Positions 34,617-44,550 of a stretch of 49,076 nucleotides of DNA are shown piece after piece (positions within the stretch are counted from its first letter, which is position 1; every line of letters begins with the position of its first letter). Below the pieces are notes generated by a model that was not told where the DNA came from, ran no database searches, and worked only from the letters and a program-made list of their open reading frames with translations. This DNA comes from an uncultured Bacteroidota bacterium (GTDB taxonomy: Bacteria; Bacteroidota; Bacteroidia; Bacteroidales; GWA2-32-17), in assembly GCA_903837285.1 (NCBI GenBank), contig CAILUD010000218.1, forward strand, positions 1-49,076. Reading direction: 5' to 3'. The position numbers and the translations under genes were made by a program.

Positions 34617-35960
34617 ATGGAATTATTAGAAATATCAGCTATTTCTCCAATTGATGGAAGGTATAGAAGCAAAACCTCTGAGCTTGAAAATTATTTTAGC
34701 GAATATGCATTAATAAAATATAGGGTATTTATTGAAATTCAATATTTTATTGCACTTTGCAGAATTCCTTTGCCTCAATTAGTCAGTTTTGATCATTCAA
34801 AGTTTGCCGACCTAAATAAAATTTGTGAAGATTTTTCAATTAAAGATGCTTTGAAGATTAAAGAAATTGAAAAAATTACCAATCACGACGTAAAAGCTGT
34901 AGAGTATTTTTTAAAAGATAAGTTTGATGAAATTGCGATAAGCGAATACAGGGAGTTTATTCATTTTGGACTCACTTCGCAGGATGTAAATAACACAGCT
35001 ATACCATTATCGCTTAAGCATGCAATAAACGAAGTTTATTATCCTTTAATTGATAAATTAGTTGATAAACTTATCAATTTATCTGAGGACTGGAAGAGTT
35101 TTCCAATGCTTTCTAGAACTCATGGACAACCGGCTTCACCAACAAAACTTGGTAAAGAAATTATGGTTTTTATTGAAAGAGTTCAAAAGCAATTAGGCTT
35201 ATTATATGTTATTCCATTTTCAGCAAAATTCGGAGGAGCAACAGGTAATTTTAATGCACATGTTGTAGCATATCCATCGGTCAAATGGACTGAATTTGCA
35301 AACGCATTTGTAAATCATGTTTTAGAGTTGGAACGTTCACAAACTACAACTCAAATTGAACATTATGATAATCTTGCTGCACATTTCGATAATTTTAAAC
35401 GCATAAATGTCATCTTAACGGATTTATGCAGAGATATCTGGACATATATTTCACTTGGATATTTTAAACAGAAAATTAAAGAAGGGGAAGTTGGATCATC
35501 TGCAATGCCACATAAAGTAAATCCTATCGATTTTGAAAATGCTGAAGGAAACTTAGGTTTGGCAAATTCTATGTTTGAATTTATTTCTGCTAAACTTCCG
35601 ATTTCAAGACTACAAAGGGATTTAACAGATTCAACTGTAACAAGAAATATTGGAGTTCCATTTGCACATACTTTAATTGCAATAAAATCTATTCTTAAAG
35701 GTCTTGATAAACTAATTGTTAACAAAGAAGCAATTGATGCCGATTTAAATGCAAACTGGGCTGTTGTTGCCGAAGGAATTCAAACAATTCTAAGACGTGA
35801 AGGTTATCCAAATGCATACGAAGCACTTAAAGATTTAACCAGAATAGATGGAAAAATCACCCAAGAGAAAATAGAAATGTTTATTAATGGTTTAGATGTT
35901 TCAAATCTTGTTAAAACAGAATTATTAAAAATTACACCTTTTACATATACCGGTATTTAA
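34617..35960 (+). CDS. purB: Adenylosuccinate lyase
   Basis: A 447-residue fumarase/aspartase-superfamily enzyme that cleaves SAICAR and adenylosuccinate in purine synthesis. Conserved: SPIDGRYRSKTSEL at the start, the region SRTHGQPASPTKLGKE with a catalytic His, GGATGNFNAH, and the signature GSSAMPHKVNPIDFENAEGN (about 293-312). Length fits the E. coli-type subfamily (456). The MsbA-type transporter gene follows after 10 bases and may share the transcript. Confidence 0.97.
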   Translation: MELLEISAISPIDGRYRSKTSELENYFSEYALIKYRVFIEIQYFIALCRIPLPQLVSFDHSKFADLNKICEDFSIKDALKIKEIEKITNHDVKAVEYFLKDKFDEIAISEYREFIHFGLTSQDVNNTAIPLSLKHAINEVYYPLIDKLVDKLINLSEDWKSFPMLSRTHGQPASPTKLGKEIMVFIERVQKQLGLLYVIPFSAKFGGATGNFNAHVVAYPSVKWTEFANAFVNHVLELERSQTTTQIEHYDNLAAHFDNFKRINVILTDLCRDIWTYISLGYFKQKIKEGEVGSSAMPHKVNPIDFENAEGNLGLANSMFEFISAKLPISRLQRDLTDSTVTRNIGVPFAHTLIAIKSILKGLDKLIVNKEAIDADLNANWAVVAEGIQTILRREGYPNAYEALKDLTRIDGKITQEKIEMFINGLDVSNLVKTELLKITPFTYTGI

Positions 35961-35970
35961 AGCCAAATTA

Positions 35971-37800
35971 ATGAAAAAGCTTCGTCGACTTTTTGTTTAC
36001 ATAAAACCATATTGGGGTTTAGCCATATTGAATGCTGTTTTTAATGTATTGGGTGCTATTTTTGCACTTTTTTCATTAACAATGGTAATCCCGTTCCTAG
36101 GTGTTTTGTTTGATATGCAAGAGCCCGTTAGAGATAAAATGGCCTTTGCTTTTAATGTAGAATCAATAAGGCATTATTTTAATTATTTTCTTACAATGCA
36201 AATTGATAATCATGGCAAAATTGCCGCGCTTATTATTGTTTGCATTGTTGTAGTTATAAGTTCTGGACTAAAAAATGTATGCATATTTCTAGCAAATTAT
36301 TTTATGGCGCCCTTAAGAAATGGCGTAATTAAGGACATTAGAAATAAGCTTTATAATAAAATACTGAGACTTCCTTTATCATATTTTTCAAATGAAAGAA
36401 AGGGTGATATTTTGAGTCGTATGTCTAGTGATGTACAGGAAGTCGAATGGAGTATAATGAGTTCTATAGAAATGGTTTTTCGCGATCCATTAACAATTTT
36501 GATTTATTTCTTCACTTTGTTATTTATGAGTTATGAGCTCACCTTATTTGTTTTGGTTTTATTACCTTTAAGTGGATTTGTTATCGGAAGAATTGGAAAA
36601 ACGTTAAGAAAAAAGTCTAATCAAGGACAGAGACGAATGGGAGGTATTCTCAGCGTTGTTGAAGAAACACTTTCAGGTTTAAGAATTATAAAAGGTTTTA
36701 ATGGTGAAGATAAAATGAAAGATCGTTTTGAGAGTATGAATGGATTTTATACCCGATTAATGATTAAGATTTTTAGAAGAAGATATTTAGCTTCACCATT
36801 AAGCGAATTCATGGGAACTATTGTTTTGGTAATAATGATGTATTTTGGTGGGAAAATGGTGTTGGATTCGGAAGGAAGTTTACAGGCTTCAGAATTTATT
36901 GCATATATTGTTATTTTTTCACAAATTATAAATCCAGCAAAAGCCTTTTCGCAGGCATATTATAATATTCAAAAGGGAATGGCTTCATTGGATAGAATTG
37001 AGTCAGTATTATTTGCTGATAATGTTATTCATGAAAAAGAAGATCCTATTAGTGTTACCGAGTTTAAATCATGCATTGAATTTAAGAATGTTTCGTTTAA
37101 ATATGAAAACGAGTACGTTGTTAAAAATGTAAACCTTAAAATAGAAAAAGGAAAAACAGTTGCTTTGGTTGGCCCTTCGGGAGCTGGAAAGTCTACTGTT
37201 GCTGATTTAATTCCAAGATTTTTTGATGTTACCGATGGTGATATTTTAGTTGATGGAGTTTCTATTAAGGATATTAAAATAAAAGATCTTAGAAATTTGA
37301 TGGGTATTGTAACCCAACAACCAATATTATTTAATGATACGTTTTATAACAACATAGCATTTGGATCAATAAATTCAACCGAAGAAAAAGTAATAGAAGC
37401 GGCAAAAGTTGCTAATGCATATGAGTTTATTAAAGTATACCCAAATCATCTTTATACAAATATTGGTGATAGTGGAGATAAACTTTCAGGCGGACAAAAG
37501 CAACGTATTAGTATTGCCCGTGCTGTATTAAAAAACCCTCCGATTTTAATTTTGGATGAAGCTACTTCTTCGTTGGATACTGAATCAGAAAGACTAGTTC
37601 AGGATGCATTAACTAAGTTAATGAGTAATCGTACGTCTATTGTTATTGCTCACAGACTTTCGACTATTGTTAATGCCGATGAAATTCTTGTAATAAATAA
37701 TGGAGAAATTATAGAACGTGGAAAACATGCTCAGCTATTGGAAATTGATGGAATGTATAAAAAGTTACATAGCATCCAGAATCAACATTTTACTTTATAA
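35971..37800 (+). CDS. MsbA-type ABC exporter (fused membrane and ATPase domains)
   Basis: A 609-residue half-transporter with six membrane helices in the first about 340 residues and a nucleotide-binding domain from about 360. Walker A is GPSGAGKST (401-409), Q-loop VTQQPILFND, signature LSGGQKQRISIARA, Walker B ILILDEATSSLD, H-loop IVIAHRLST. The best match by layout is the MsbA/lipid A or multidrug exporter group, acting as a homodimer in the inner membrane. The exact substrate cannot be read from sequence. It lies 10 bases after purB. Confidence 0.92.
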   Translation: MKKLRRLFVYIKPYWGLAILNAVFNVLGAIFALFSLTMVIPFLGVLFDMQEPVRDKMAFAFNVESIRHYFNYFLTMQIDNHGKIAALIIVCIVVVISSGLKNVCIFLANYFMAPLRNGVIKDIRNKLYNKILRLPLSYFSNERKGDILSRMSSDVQEVEWSIMSSIEMVFRDPLTILIYFFTLLFMSYELTLFVLVLLPLSGFVIGRIGKTLRKKSNQGQRRMGGILSVVEETLSGLRIIKGFNGEDKMKDRFESMNGFYTRLMIKIFRRRYLASPLSEFMGTIVLVIMMYFGGKMVLDSEGSLQASEFIAYIVIFSQIINPAKAFSQAYYNIQKGMASLDRIESVLFADNVIHEKEDPISVTEFKSCIEFKNVSFKYENEYVVKNVNLKIEKGKTVALVGPSGAGKSTVADLIPRFFDVTDGDILVDGVSIKDIKIKDLRNLMGIVTQQPILFNDTFYNNIAFGSINSTEEKVIEAAKVANAYEFIKVYPNHLYTNIGDSGDKLSGGQKQRISIARAVLKNPPILILDEATSSLDTESERLVQDALTKLMSNRTSIVIAHRLSTIVNADEILVINNGEIIERGKHAQLLEIDGMYKKLHSIQNQHFTL

Positions 37801-37814
37801 TTTTACCTGTTTAT

Positions 37815-38636
37815 TTATTGTTTAAATCCTCTTTGTCTCATTGCTTCGTATACAATTATTGCAGTTGCATTTGAAACGTTAAGTGAATCTATTTTTCCAA
37901 GCATAGGAATTTTAATCTGAGCTGTGCATTGTTTTAGCCAAATATCAGATAACCCATCAGCTTCTGTTCCCATAACAATAGCACTTCCTTTTGTAAAATC
38001 AGTTTCATGGTAAAAATTTTCTGCAGTTAATGCTGCCGAAAAAATTGAAATATTTTTTGACTTTAGCCATTTGATTGTTTCTTCGGAAGAGCTTACTATA
38101 GTTTGTTTAGAAAAAATACAGCCAATACTTGAGCGAATAACATTGGGATTATATAAATCAATAATTGGATCACAAATAATAATAGCGTCAACATTTGCTG
38201 CATCGGCAGTTCTTAATACTGCTCCAAGGTTTCCTGGTTTTTCAACCGATTCTAATACAATTATTAATGGATTCTTGGGAAGAATAATAGTTTCGAAACT
38301 TGATTTTCTGGTTTTAAAAATCCCTATAATTCCTTCGGTGTCTTCGCGATATGCTATTCTGCTAAAAAGTTTCTTTTCAACTTCAAAAATATTGTACTTA
38401 GGTAAATTGAAAAAACTCAAGCTATGAATTCCTTTTTTTTCTTTAAAATCCGAATTAAAAAATATTTGCAAAGGAACAAAGCCAGATTTCAATGCAATTT
38501 GCATTTCGCGCAATCCTTCGGCTAAAAAAAGTCCGTGTTTTTTTCGCCCTTTTGAGTTAAGTAATTCAAAAGCAAACTTAATTTTGGGGTTTTGACTACT
38601 GGTTAATAACTCGAAATTTTCAACTTTTTCTGCCAT
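37815..38636 (-). CDS. SpoU/TrmH family RNA 2'-O-methyltransferase
   Basis: A 273-residue SPOUT enzyme using SAM to methylate a ribose in rRNA or tRNA. An N-terminal substrate-binding domain (LTSSQNPKIKFAFELLNSKG, KHGLFLAEGLREMQ, about 1-100) is followed by the knotted catalytic domain: motif 1 EKPGNLGAVLRTADAANVDA, motif 2 VMGTEADGLSD, motif 3 IPMLGKIDSLNVSNATAI. The target site is not predictable. It is convergent with the MsbA-type gene and divergent from the thioredoxin-like gene. Confidence 0.93.
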   Translation of the reverse strand: MAEKVENFELLTSSQNPKIKFAFELLNSKGRKKHGLFLAEGLREMQIALKSGFVPLQIFFNSDFKEKKGIHSLSFFNLPKYNIFEVEKKLFSRIAYREDTEGIIGIFKTRKSSFETIILPKNPLIIVLESVEKPGNLGAVLRTADAANVDAIIICDPIIDLYNPNVIRSSIGCIFSKQTIVSSSEETIKWLKSKNISIFSAALTAENFYHETDFTKGSAIVMGTEADGLSDIWLKQCTAQIKIPMLGKIDSLNVSNATAIIVYEAMRQRGFKQ

Positions 38637-38678
38637 CTCTATAAATTAATTGAAAGTTTAAAGTTACAAGAAAATCAT

Positions 38679-38686
38679 TATCTTTG
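38679..38686 (+). promoter_or_regulatory. Bacteroidota-type -7 element for the thioredoxin-like gene
   Basis: TATCTTTG, an exact TAnnTTTG, with TTTA 18 bases upstream (38657-38660). The predicted start of transcription is only about 10 bases before the ATG at 38704. Confidence 0.6.
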
Positions 38687-38703
38687 ATTATAAATGAAAA
38701 ATC

Positions 38704-39900
38704 ATGTTGAGAATAAACTTTGTATTCTTTTTTATATTCATTTCCATTTTAAGCTATTCGCAGGGAATTAATTTTTTTGAAGGTTCTTTTAACGATGCAA
38801 AAGAATTAGCAATAAAGCAGAATAAAATAATTTTTATAGATTGTTATACTAGCTGGTGTGGCCCTTGTAAGTGGATGGCAAAAAACGTTTTCCCTGATAA
38901 GAATGTTGGTGCATTTTATAATCAGAATTTTATTAATTATAAAATGGATATGGAAAAAGGTGTAGGCAAGGATGTTAAGAAAGTTTATAAGATAAGCGGA
39001 TATCCTACTTTGCTTTTTATTAATGGCGAAGGTGAAGAAGAACATCGGTCCCTTGGGGGTTGTGATACTGCTGAATTTATTCGTATTGGTAGAAAAACTT
39101 TAGATAGAGAAAATAATTTTGGCTCGTTGTTAAGAAAATATAATTCAGGTGATCGTTCTCCTGAATTTTTGGCAAAATATGCCCTTGAATGTGTTAATCT
39201 TAGTATTGGATACGATATAAATGAGTATTTTAAAACTCAGAACGATACTGATTTGTTTAAAGAAATAAATTTAACTTTAATAGAATGTTACTTGACTGAT
39301 ATTAACTCACGTGAATTTAAATTTTTTGCAACAAATTATGAGAAATATATTCAGTTGTATGGTAACCAAAGAATAGAAAGCAGATTAGTTGTAATTTTTT
39401 CAAAATCTTTATGGTCGCTAACTAATCAAAAAGATCCAAAACCAGTACCTGTTGTTATAAATGAAAGAGTTGGTTTATATCAGTTTAAAGACTCTTCAAA
39501 AATTGCTTTAAAAATTGAAATGCAGTTTTATTGTAATAGTAAATGGCGCGATTGGAATTATTACTCGGTGTTAGCAGATAAGTTAATAGATAAGTTTGGT
39601 ATTGATAGTATTCAGAATTATGAGTTAGAAGCTATTATTCAAAATGTAGGTAAAAATTGTACAAATATTGAAATTCTTAATAAATCGTTAATATGGTGCG
39701 ATTTTTTTATTAATAAAAATTATTTAGTTTCAGAAAATATGCTGAATAAAGCAAGAATTTATATGAAAATTGGTAAGCTAGATAGTGCAAAAGAATATGC
39801 AAATAAAGCTTTAGTTGAGGAACAAAATAAGACTACTCCACAAATTAAAGAGATACAAAAATTTATAAAAGAGTTGGAACAACCTAACGAAAAGAATTAA
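38704..39900 (+). CDS. Secreted thioredoxin-like protein with long C-terminal domain
   Basis: A 398-residue protein with a signal peptide (1-20, ILSYSQ). A thioredoxin-fold domain at about 25-145 contains the redox motif SWCGPCKWM (Cys52, Cys55), VGKDVKKVYKISGYPTLLF with the cis-Pro, and FINGEGEE. The remaining about 250 residues have no recognised domain except a TPR-like pair at the end (ENMLNKARIYMKIGKLDSAK). It is probably a periplasmic disulfide reductase or isomerase. The 3' end overlaps the convergent response-regulator gene by 4 bases. Confidence 0.88.
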   Translation: MLRINFVFFFIFISILSYSQGINFFEGSFNDAKELAIKQNKIIFIDCYTSWCGPCKWMAKNVFPDKNVGAFYNQNFINYKMDMEKGVGKDVKKVYKISGYPTLLFINGEGEEEHRSLGGCDTAEFIRIGRKTLDRENNFGSLLRKYNSGDRSPEFLAKYALECVNLSIGYDINEYFKTQNDTDLFKEINLTLIECYLTDINSREFKFFATNYEKYIQLYGNQRIESRLVVIFSKSLWSLTNQKDPKPVPVVINERVGLYQFKDSSKIALKIEMQFYCNSKWRDWNYYSVLADKLIDKFGIDSIQNYELEAIIQNVGKNCTNIEILNKSLIWCDFFINKNYLVSENMLNKARIYMKIGKLDSAKEYANKALVEEQNKTTPQIKEIQKFIKELEQPNEKN

Positions 39901-41063
39901 CGTGCTAAAGGTTGCGCAAATGCTTTAACGTCTGCTTCCTGAATTTCATTCTGACAAAGAATAATTAATCTTTCAATAACATTATGAAATTCTCTGATAT
40001 TTCCTGTCCATTTTATAGATTGTAATTCTTTTATAGCGCTTGCAGAAATTATTTTCTTTGGCATTCCATAATCACTACAAATTTGTTCGATAAAATGATT
40101 TGCTAAAGCAGGAATATCTTCTTTACGTTCATTTAAAGGTGGCACGTTAATTAAAATAACACTTAATCGATGGTATAAATCTTCGCGAAAACAGTGATTC
40201 TCGATTTCTTCTTTTAGATTTTTATTTGTTGCTGCAATAACTCTAACATTAACTTGAATTTCTTTCTCGCCACCAACCTTTGTAATTCTGTTTTCTTGTA
40301 AAGCACGAAGAACTTTTGCCTGAGCTGAAAGGCTCATGTCACCAATCTCATCTAGAAAAAGTGTGCCTCCATTTGCTTGTTCAAATTTGCCTATACGTTG
40401 TTTTATTGCTGAAGTAAATGCCCCTTTTTCGTGACCGAATAATTCGCTTTCGATGAGTTCAGAAGGGATTGCGGCACAGTTTACTTCTATAAACGGACCG
40501 GTGTTTCTGTTGCTTTTTTCGTGAATCTGATGGGCAACTAATTCTTTACCTGTTCCATTATTCCCTGTAATTAAAACTCTTGCATCTGTTGGTGCAATTT
40601 TTTCAATCATCTCTTTTACTTTCAAAATAGCTGGCGAATCGCCAACCATTTCATATGCTTTAGATATTTTTTTTCTTAAAGTTTTTGTTTCAATAACTAA
40701 CATCGATTTGTCAAGTCCATTTCTTAATGTTACGAGCAGACGATTAAGATCTAATGGTTTTTGAATATAATCAAATGCTCCTTTTTTTAAAGAATCAACG
40801 GCAGTTTCAATATCGCCATGACCAGAAATCATAATGACTGGAATTTCTGAATGTTCTTTTACAATATTTGACAGAACTTCAGTGCCATCCATTTTTGGCA
40901 TTTTTATATCACATAAAACAGCATCAATTTTTAATGAATTTAAAATTTCTAATCCTTGTGGACCATCTTCAGCAATCTCAACTTCATATTTTTCGTATTC
41001 AAGAATTTCTTTTAAAGTGTTTCTTATACTCTTTTCGTCATCAATTATAAGTATCCGGGGCAT
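39897..41063 (-). CDS. Sigma-54 activator response regulator lacking a DNA-binding domain
   Basis: A 388-residue protein. The receiver domain (1-120) has the acidic pocket IIDDEKS, phospho-acceptor Asp52 ([11 protein letters not shown]) and KP switch (IQKPLD). The AAA+ sigma-54 interaction domain (about 140-375) has Walker [12 protein letters not shown], the sigma-54-contacting loop GAFTSA in place of GAFTGA (214-219), Walker [10 protein letters not shown], and the arginine-finger region. It ends at about residue 388 just after the AAA+ lid, without the Fis-type helix-turn-helix. No histidine kinase is adjacent. It probably acts on sigma-54 holoenzyme from solution or through a partner. Confidence 0.92.
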   Translation of the reverse strand: MPRILIIDDEKSIRNTLKEILEYEKYEVEIAEDGPQGLEILNSLKIDAVLCDIKMPKMDGTEVLSNIVKEHSEIPVIMISGHGDIETAVDSLKKGAFDYIQKPLDLNRLLVTLRNGLDKSMLVIETKTLRKKISKAYEMVGDSPAILKVKEMIEKIAPTDARVLITGNNGTGKELVAHQIHEKSNRNTGPFIEVNCAAIPSELIESELFGHEKGAFTSAIKQRIGKFEQANGGTLFLDEIGDMSLSAQAKVLRALQENRITKVGGEKEIQVNVRVIAATNKNLKEEIENHCFREDLYHRLSVILINVPPLNERKEDIPALANHFIEQICSDYGMPKKIISASAIKELQSIKWTGNIREFHNVIERLIILCQNEIQEADVKAFAQPLAR

Positions 41064-41137
41064 AATTCAATTTTTTAGCAAGTATACAAAATAGCAGTCT
41101 CATTATAAAATGTTTTTAGAAAAGTTTTGGATTATAA

Positions 41138-41170
41138 GTGAAATCCTAAAATTTGTGAAAATGGTTTCAC
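41138..41170. promoter_or_regulatory. GTGAAA half-site cluster, possible operator
   Basis: GTGAAA occurs at 41138-41143 and 41155-41160, and as its inverse TTTCAC at 41165-41170; the last two form a 6-bp inverted repeat around ATGG. The cluster lies in the divergent region and the inner repeat covers the expected -33 of the exporter promoter. Confidence 0.35.
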
Positions 41171-41186
41171 TTCCCATCAAAAGACT

Positions 41187-41194
41187 TATCTTCG
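41187..41194 (+). promoter_or_regulatory. Probable -7 element for the ABC-2 exporter operon
   Basis: TATCTTCG matches TAnnTTTG at 7 of 8 positions, 16 bases before the ATG, with TTTC at 41165-41168 as a weak -33 (18-base spacer). Confidence 0.45.
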
Positions 41195-41210
41195 AGGCAA
41201 ATTTCGAGAT

Positions 41211-42152
41211 ATGAATATTTTTGAAGCAAAAGGAATTGTAAAACAGTATTCAGGACATAGAGCACTTGATAATGTGAGTGTTTCTATCAGAGAAGGTTCT
41301 GTTTTTGGTATTTTAGGGCCAAACGGAGCAGGTAAAACTTCGTTGATTCGTATCATGAATCAGATAACTGCCCCCGATGAAGGTGAACTTTTTTTTAAAG
41401 GTCAACCATTAAATCCATCAAATATTGTAGAATTTGGTTATTTACCAGAGGAACGTGGATTATACAAGAAAATGAAAGTAGGAGAGCAGGCTTTATATTT
41501 AGCTATGCTTAGAGGAGTTAAAAAAACGGAAGCGCTTAAACGACTTAAGTTCTGGTTTGAGAGATTCGAAATTCAAAGCTGGTGGGGCAAAAAGGTAGAA
41601 GAACTTTCAAAAGGAATGCAACAAAAAGTTCAGTTTATTATTTCTGTATTACACGAACCCAAATTTTTAATTTTTGACGAACCTTTTAGTGGGTTTGATC
41701 CAATTAATGTAAATATTCTAAAACAAGAAATATTAAGAATGAAAGAGGAGGGAGCAACAATAATTCTTTCTACTCATAACATGGCTTCGGTTGAAGAACT
41801 TTGTGATGATATTGCACTTATTAATAAATCAAAAGTTGTTTTAAGTGGTGCTGTTTCAGAAATCAGACAACGTTTTAAAAACAATACATACGCTGTTACT
41901 TATTCAGGTTTTATTAATTTAATTGAGGCTTCTTTAAGACATCAATATGAAATACTTTCTCATGTTGAAAAAGATGGGCTACATCATCTTAAATTTAAAC
42001 TTTTAGATCAGTCGGTTTCAACAAATATGCTTATTTCCGGACTTTTACCTTTAGGTAATATGATTTCGTTTAATGAAGTTTTACCAACTATGAATGACAT
42101 TTTTATTAATGCTGTTGGAGAAATTGTTAACGAAGAAATATTAACAAATTAA
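41211..42152 (+). CDS. ABC-2 exporter ATP-binding protein (NatA-like)
   Basis: A 313-residue cytoplasmic ATPase. Walker A GPNGAGKTS (about 36-44), Q-loop region FGYLPEERGLYKKMKVGEQ, signature ELSKGMQQKVQ, Walker B FLIFDEPFSGFDP, switch LSTHNMASVEE. A C-terminal DUF4162-type domain (about 225-300) is typical of the group exporting sodium, antibiotics or unknown small molecules. It works with the permease encoded 11 bases downstream. Substrate unknown. Confidence 0.94.
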   Translation: MNIFEAKGIVKQYSGHRALDNVSVSIREGSVFGILGPNGAGKTSLIRIMNQITAPDEGELFFKGQPLNPSNIVEFGYLPEERGLYKKMKVGEQALYLAMLRGVKKTEALKRLKFWFERFEIQSWWGKKVEELSKGMQQKVQFIISVLHEPKFLIFDEPFSGFDPINVNILKQEILRMKEEGATIILSTHNMASVEELCDDIALINKSKVVLSGAVSEIRQRFKNNTYAVTYSGFINLIEASLRHQYEILSHVEKDGLHHLKFKLLDQSVSTNMLISGLLPLGNMISFNEVLPTMNDIFINAVGEIVNEEILTN

Positions 42153-42163
42153 AAAGAAATTTT

Positions 42164-43540
42164 ATGAATAAAATATGGATAATTATTAAAAGAGAATATC
42201 TTACCAGGGTAAAAAAGCGTTCCTTTATAATTATGACTTTACTTGGCCCAATACTAATGGCAGCAATGTTTATTGGACCGGCCTGGCTGACTCAGATGGA
42301 GGATAATGAGGTGAAAACTATTGCAGTAATTGATAGTTCTCAACTTTTTGTGAATACATTACTGGATAGTTCTAAAGTCAATATAGATTCATTACCTGAA
42401 ACAGAGTTTATTAAATTTAAATATTTAACAAATATTAAGGTAGGTGATATCGAAAATAATTTCAAGGATAATGGTTATTCTGCTTTGTTATTTATTCCCA
42501 CCAGTATATTGTCATCTCCATTAGTTTCTTTATCTTCTAATAAACAACCTAGCATGGCTGTTAGGATGCATATCTCTAATGTTTTAAAAAGAAAAATTGA
42601 AAGTTGGAAATTGAAATTATACAATGTTGATCCAAAGATTTTAAAGTCGATTGAAACTAATGTGCACGTTGGTGTAATTAAGTTAAGCGATGATGGAAAA
42701 GGAAAAGAAGAATTTGCCGATTTGAAAATGTATTTGGGTATAATTGGCGGAATGTTAATTTACTTTTTTATATTTATGTATGGAGCACAAGTAATGCGCG
42801 GTGTTATTGAAGAAAAAACAAGCAGAATCATTGAAGTTATTATTTCTTCGGTAAAACCATTTCAGTTAATGATGGGTAAAATAGTTGGAATTGCTTGTGT
42901 TGGATTAACTCAATTTTTATTATGGATTATTTTAACTGCAACTATTGTTATAGGTGCACAGAAAATATTTTTTAATGATACTAATACTTATAAAAATATA
43001 AAAGCTCAAAGTATTATGGCTAATACTCAGAATCTGAATATCGCTAATGAAAATTCTCAGAATGAAGTGGCTTTTAATGAAATGGATAATTTATATTCTG
43101 AAATTAATAAGATTGATTTTGTTGCAATCATAGGATCATTTCTTTTCTTTTTTCTTGCGGGATATTTGTTATACAGTGCAATGTTTGCTGCTATAGGTTC
43201 TGCGGTCGATAGTGAAGCTGATACTCAGCAATTTATGATGCCTGTAACAATTCCTCTTATTTTGTCGGTGGCATTGGTAGGCAATGTTACAAGCAATCCT
43301 GAAGGGCCGCTGGCATTTTGGTTCTCTATGATTCCATTTACTTCGCCAGTTGTTATGATGATGAGAATTCCTTATGGAGTGCCACCTGAACAAGTTGCAT
43401 TATCAGTTGGTATTTTAATTGCTTCATTTATTTTTATGACTTGGCTAGCTGGAAAGATTTATCGTACTGGTATTTTAATGTATGGTAAAAAGGTTAATTA
43501 TAAGGAATTATATAAGTGGTTGAAATATAAAAATTATTAA
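42164..43540 (+). CDS. ABC-2 exporter permease (NatB-like)
   Basis: A 458-residue inner-membrane protein. The N-terminal cytoplasmic start (IIKREYLTRVKKRSFIIMT) precedes helix 1 (about 22-42), a long extracytoplasmic domain (about 45-190) and five or six C-terminal helices (about 195-215, 240-268, 322-350, 370-385, 390-405, 418-436). Family landmarks: IEEKTSRIIEVIISSVKP and GSAVDSEADTQQFMMPVTIP. It pairs with the upstream ATPase; the Ppx/GppA gene follows after 5 bases, suggesting one transcript. Confidence 0.93.
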   Translation: MNKIWIIIKREYLTRVKKRSFIIMTLLGPILMAAMFIGPAWLTQMEDNEVKTIAVIDSSQLFVNTLLDSSKVNIDSLPETEFIKFKYLTNIKVGDIENNFKDNGYSALLFIPTSILSSPLVSLSSNKQPSMAVRMHISNVLKRKIESWKLKLYNVDPKILKSIETNVHVGVIKLSDDGKGKEEFADLKMYLGIIGGMLIYFFIFMYGAQVMRGVIEEKTSRIIEVIISSVKPFQLMMGKIVGIACVGLTQFLLWIILTATIVIGAQKIFFNDTNTYKNIKAQSIMANTQNLNIANENSQNEVAFNEMDNLYSEINKIDFVAIIGSFLFFFLAGYLLYSAMFAAIGSAVDSEADTQQFMMPVTIPLILSVALVGNVTSNPEGPLAFWFSMIPFTSPVVMMMRIPYGVPPEQVALSVGILIASFIFMTWLAGKIYRTGILMYGKKVNYKELYKWLKYKNY

Positions 43541-43545
43541 TTTTC

Positions 43546-44475
43546 ATGAGAATAGCAGCCATTGATCTTGGTACCAATACTTTTAATCTTTTAGTAGCTG
43601 ATGCAGATGCAAACAATTATAAAGAAGTTTTTCGTGATAAAAGAGCTGTAAAATTAGGGCATGGTGGAATAACAAAACAAAAAATTTCTGATGAAGCAAT
43701 AGAGCGAGGCATACTTGCAATAAAAGATTACACAGCTGCTATTGCTCCGCTCTGTGTAGATAAGATTTTAGCTGTTGCAACTTCGGCAATAAGAAGCACT
43801 GAAAATGGTTTACTTTTTACAAAAAGATTAAAAAAAGAATTTAATTTAGATGTTAGAGTTATTGGTGGTGATGAAGAAGCGGAATTAATCTATTCGGGTA
43901 TTAGAAGGGCAGTTCCATTAGATTCTGAAAACGTTTTAATGTTGGATATTGGTGGCGGAAGTAATGAATTTGTTATTGGTAACAATAGTCGCATTTCTTG
44001 GAAACAAAGTTTTCCAATAGGTATTGCTAGGTTATTGGAAATGTTTGCACCTTCTAATCCTATTAAAGAAAACGAAATTGAAAATGTGTTAAATTATATT
44101 GAAAAGGAGCTAAAACCTCTTGTAGATGCTATAAAAACATTTCCTGTTAAAACTTTAATTGGCTCGTCGGGTTCTTTTGATACAATTGCAAATATTTGCA
44201 ATATTGAATCAAATAATAAACCATTAACCCATGAAACTACTTTTTTTAAGTTTCATAAACCAGCAGTATTAAAATTATGCGAAAAAATTATCCATTCTAC
44301 AACAGAAGAACGAATTAATATGCCTGGAATGGATTTAATGAGAGTCGAAATGATTCCTCTTTCAACATTGTTTATTAAATATATTTTAAGTGTAACAAAT
44401 GTTAGTAACATTATACAATCGGCCTACGCAATAAAAGAAGGTATAATCTTTAGCTATTCTGAAACAGAACACTAA
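43546..44475 (+). CDS. Ppx/GppA family phosphatase
   Basis: A 309-residue ASKHA-fold protein. It has the phosphate 1 motif AIDLGTNTFNLLVAD, the region ATSAIRSTENG, and the phosphate 2 motif MLDIGGGSNEFVIG with Gly-rich turn, then LIGSSGSFDTIANI. Members hydrolyse polyphosphate or pppGpp; this short, single-core form lacks the C-terminal HD-like extension of E. coli Ppx (513 residues), so it is either an exopolyphosphatase or a GppA-like enzyme. It is the last gene of the ABC-2 operon and is followed by a clear terminator. Confidence 0.92.
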   Translation: MRIAAIDLGTNTFNLLVADADANNYKEVFRDKRAVKLGHGGITKQKISDEAIERGILAIKDYTAAIAPLCVDKILAVATSAIRSTENGLLFTKRLKKEFNLDVRVIGGDEEAELIYSGIRRAVPLDSENVLMLDIGGGSNEFVIGNNSRISWKQSFPIGIARLLEMFAPSNPIKENEIENVLNYIEKELKPLVDAIKTFPVKTLIGSSGSFDTIANICNIESNNKPLTHETTFFKFHKPAVLKLCEKIIHSTTEERINMPGMDLMRVEMIPLSTLFIKYILSVTNVSNIIQSAYAIKEGIIFSYSETEH

Positions 44476-44518
44476 TTGTCTTAAGTAATGTTTTGTAAAT
44501 TATAAATTTCCCATTTCC

Positions 44519-44550
44519 ATGGTTAGTGTCCTCACTAACCATTTTTATTT
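44519..44550 (+). terminator. Rho-independent terminator after the Ppx/GppA gene
   Basis: A perfect 10-bp stem ATGGTTAGTG / CACTAACCAT (44519-44528, 44533-44542), a 4-nt loop, then TTTTATTT. Confidence 0.93.
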
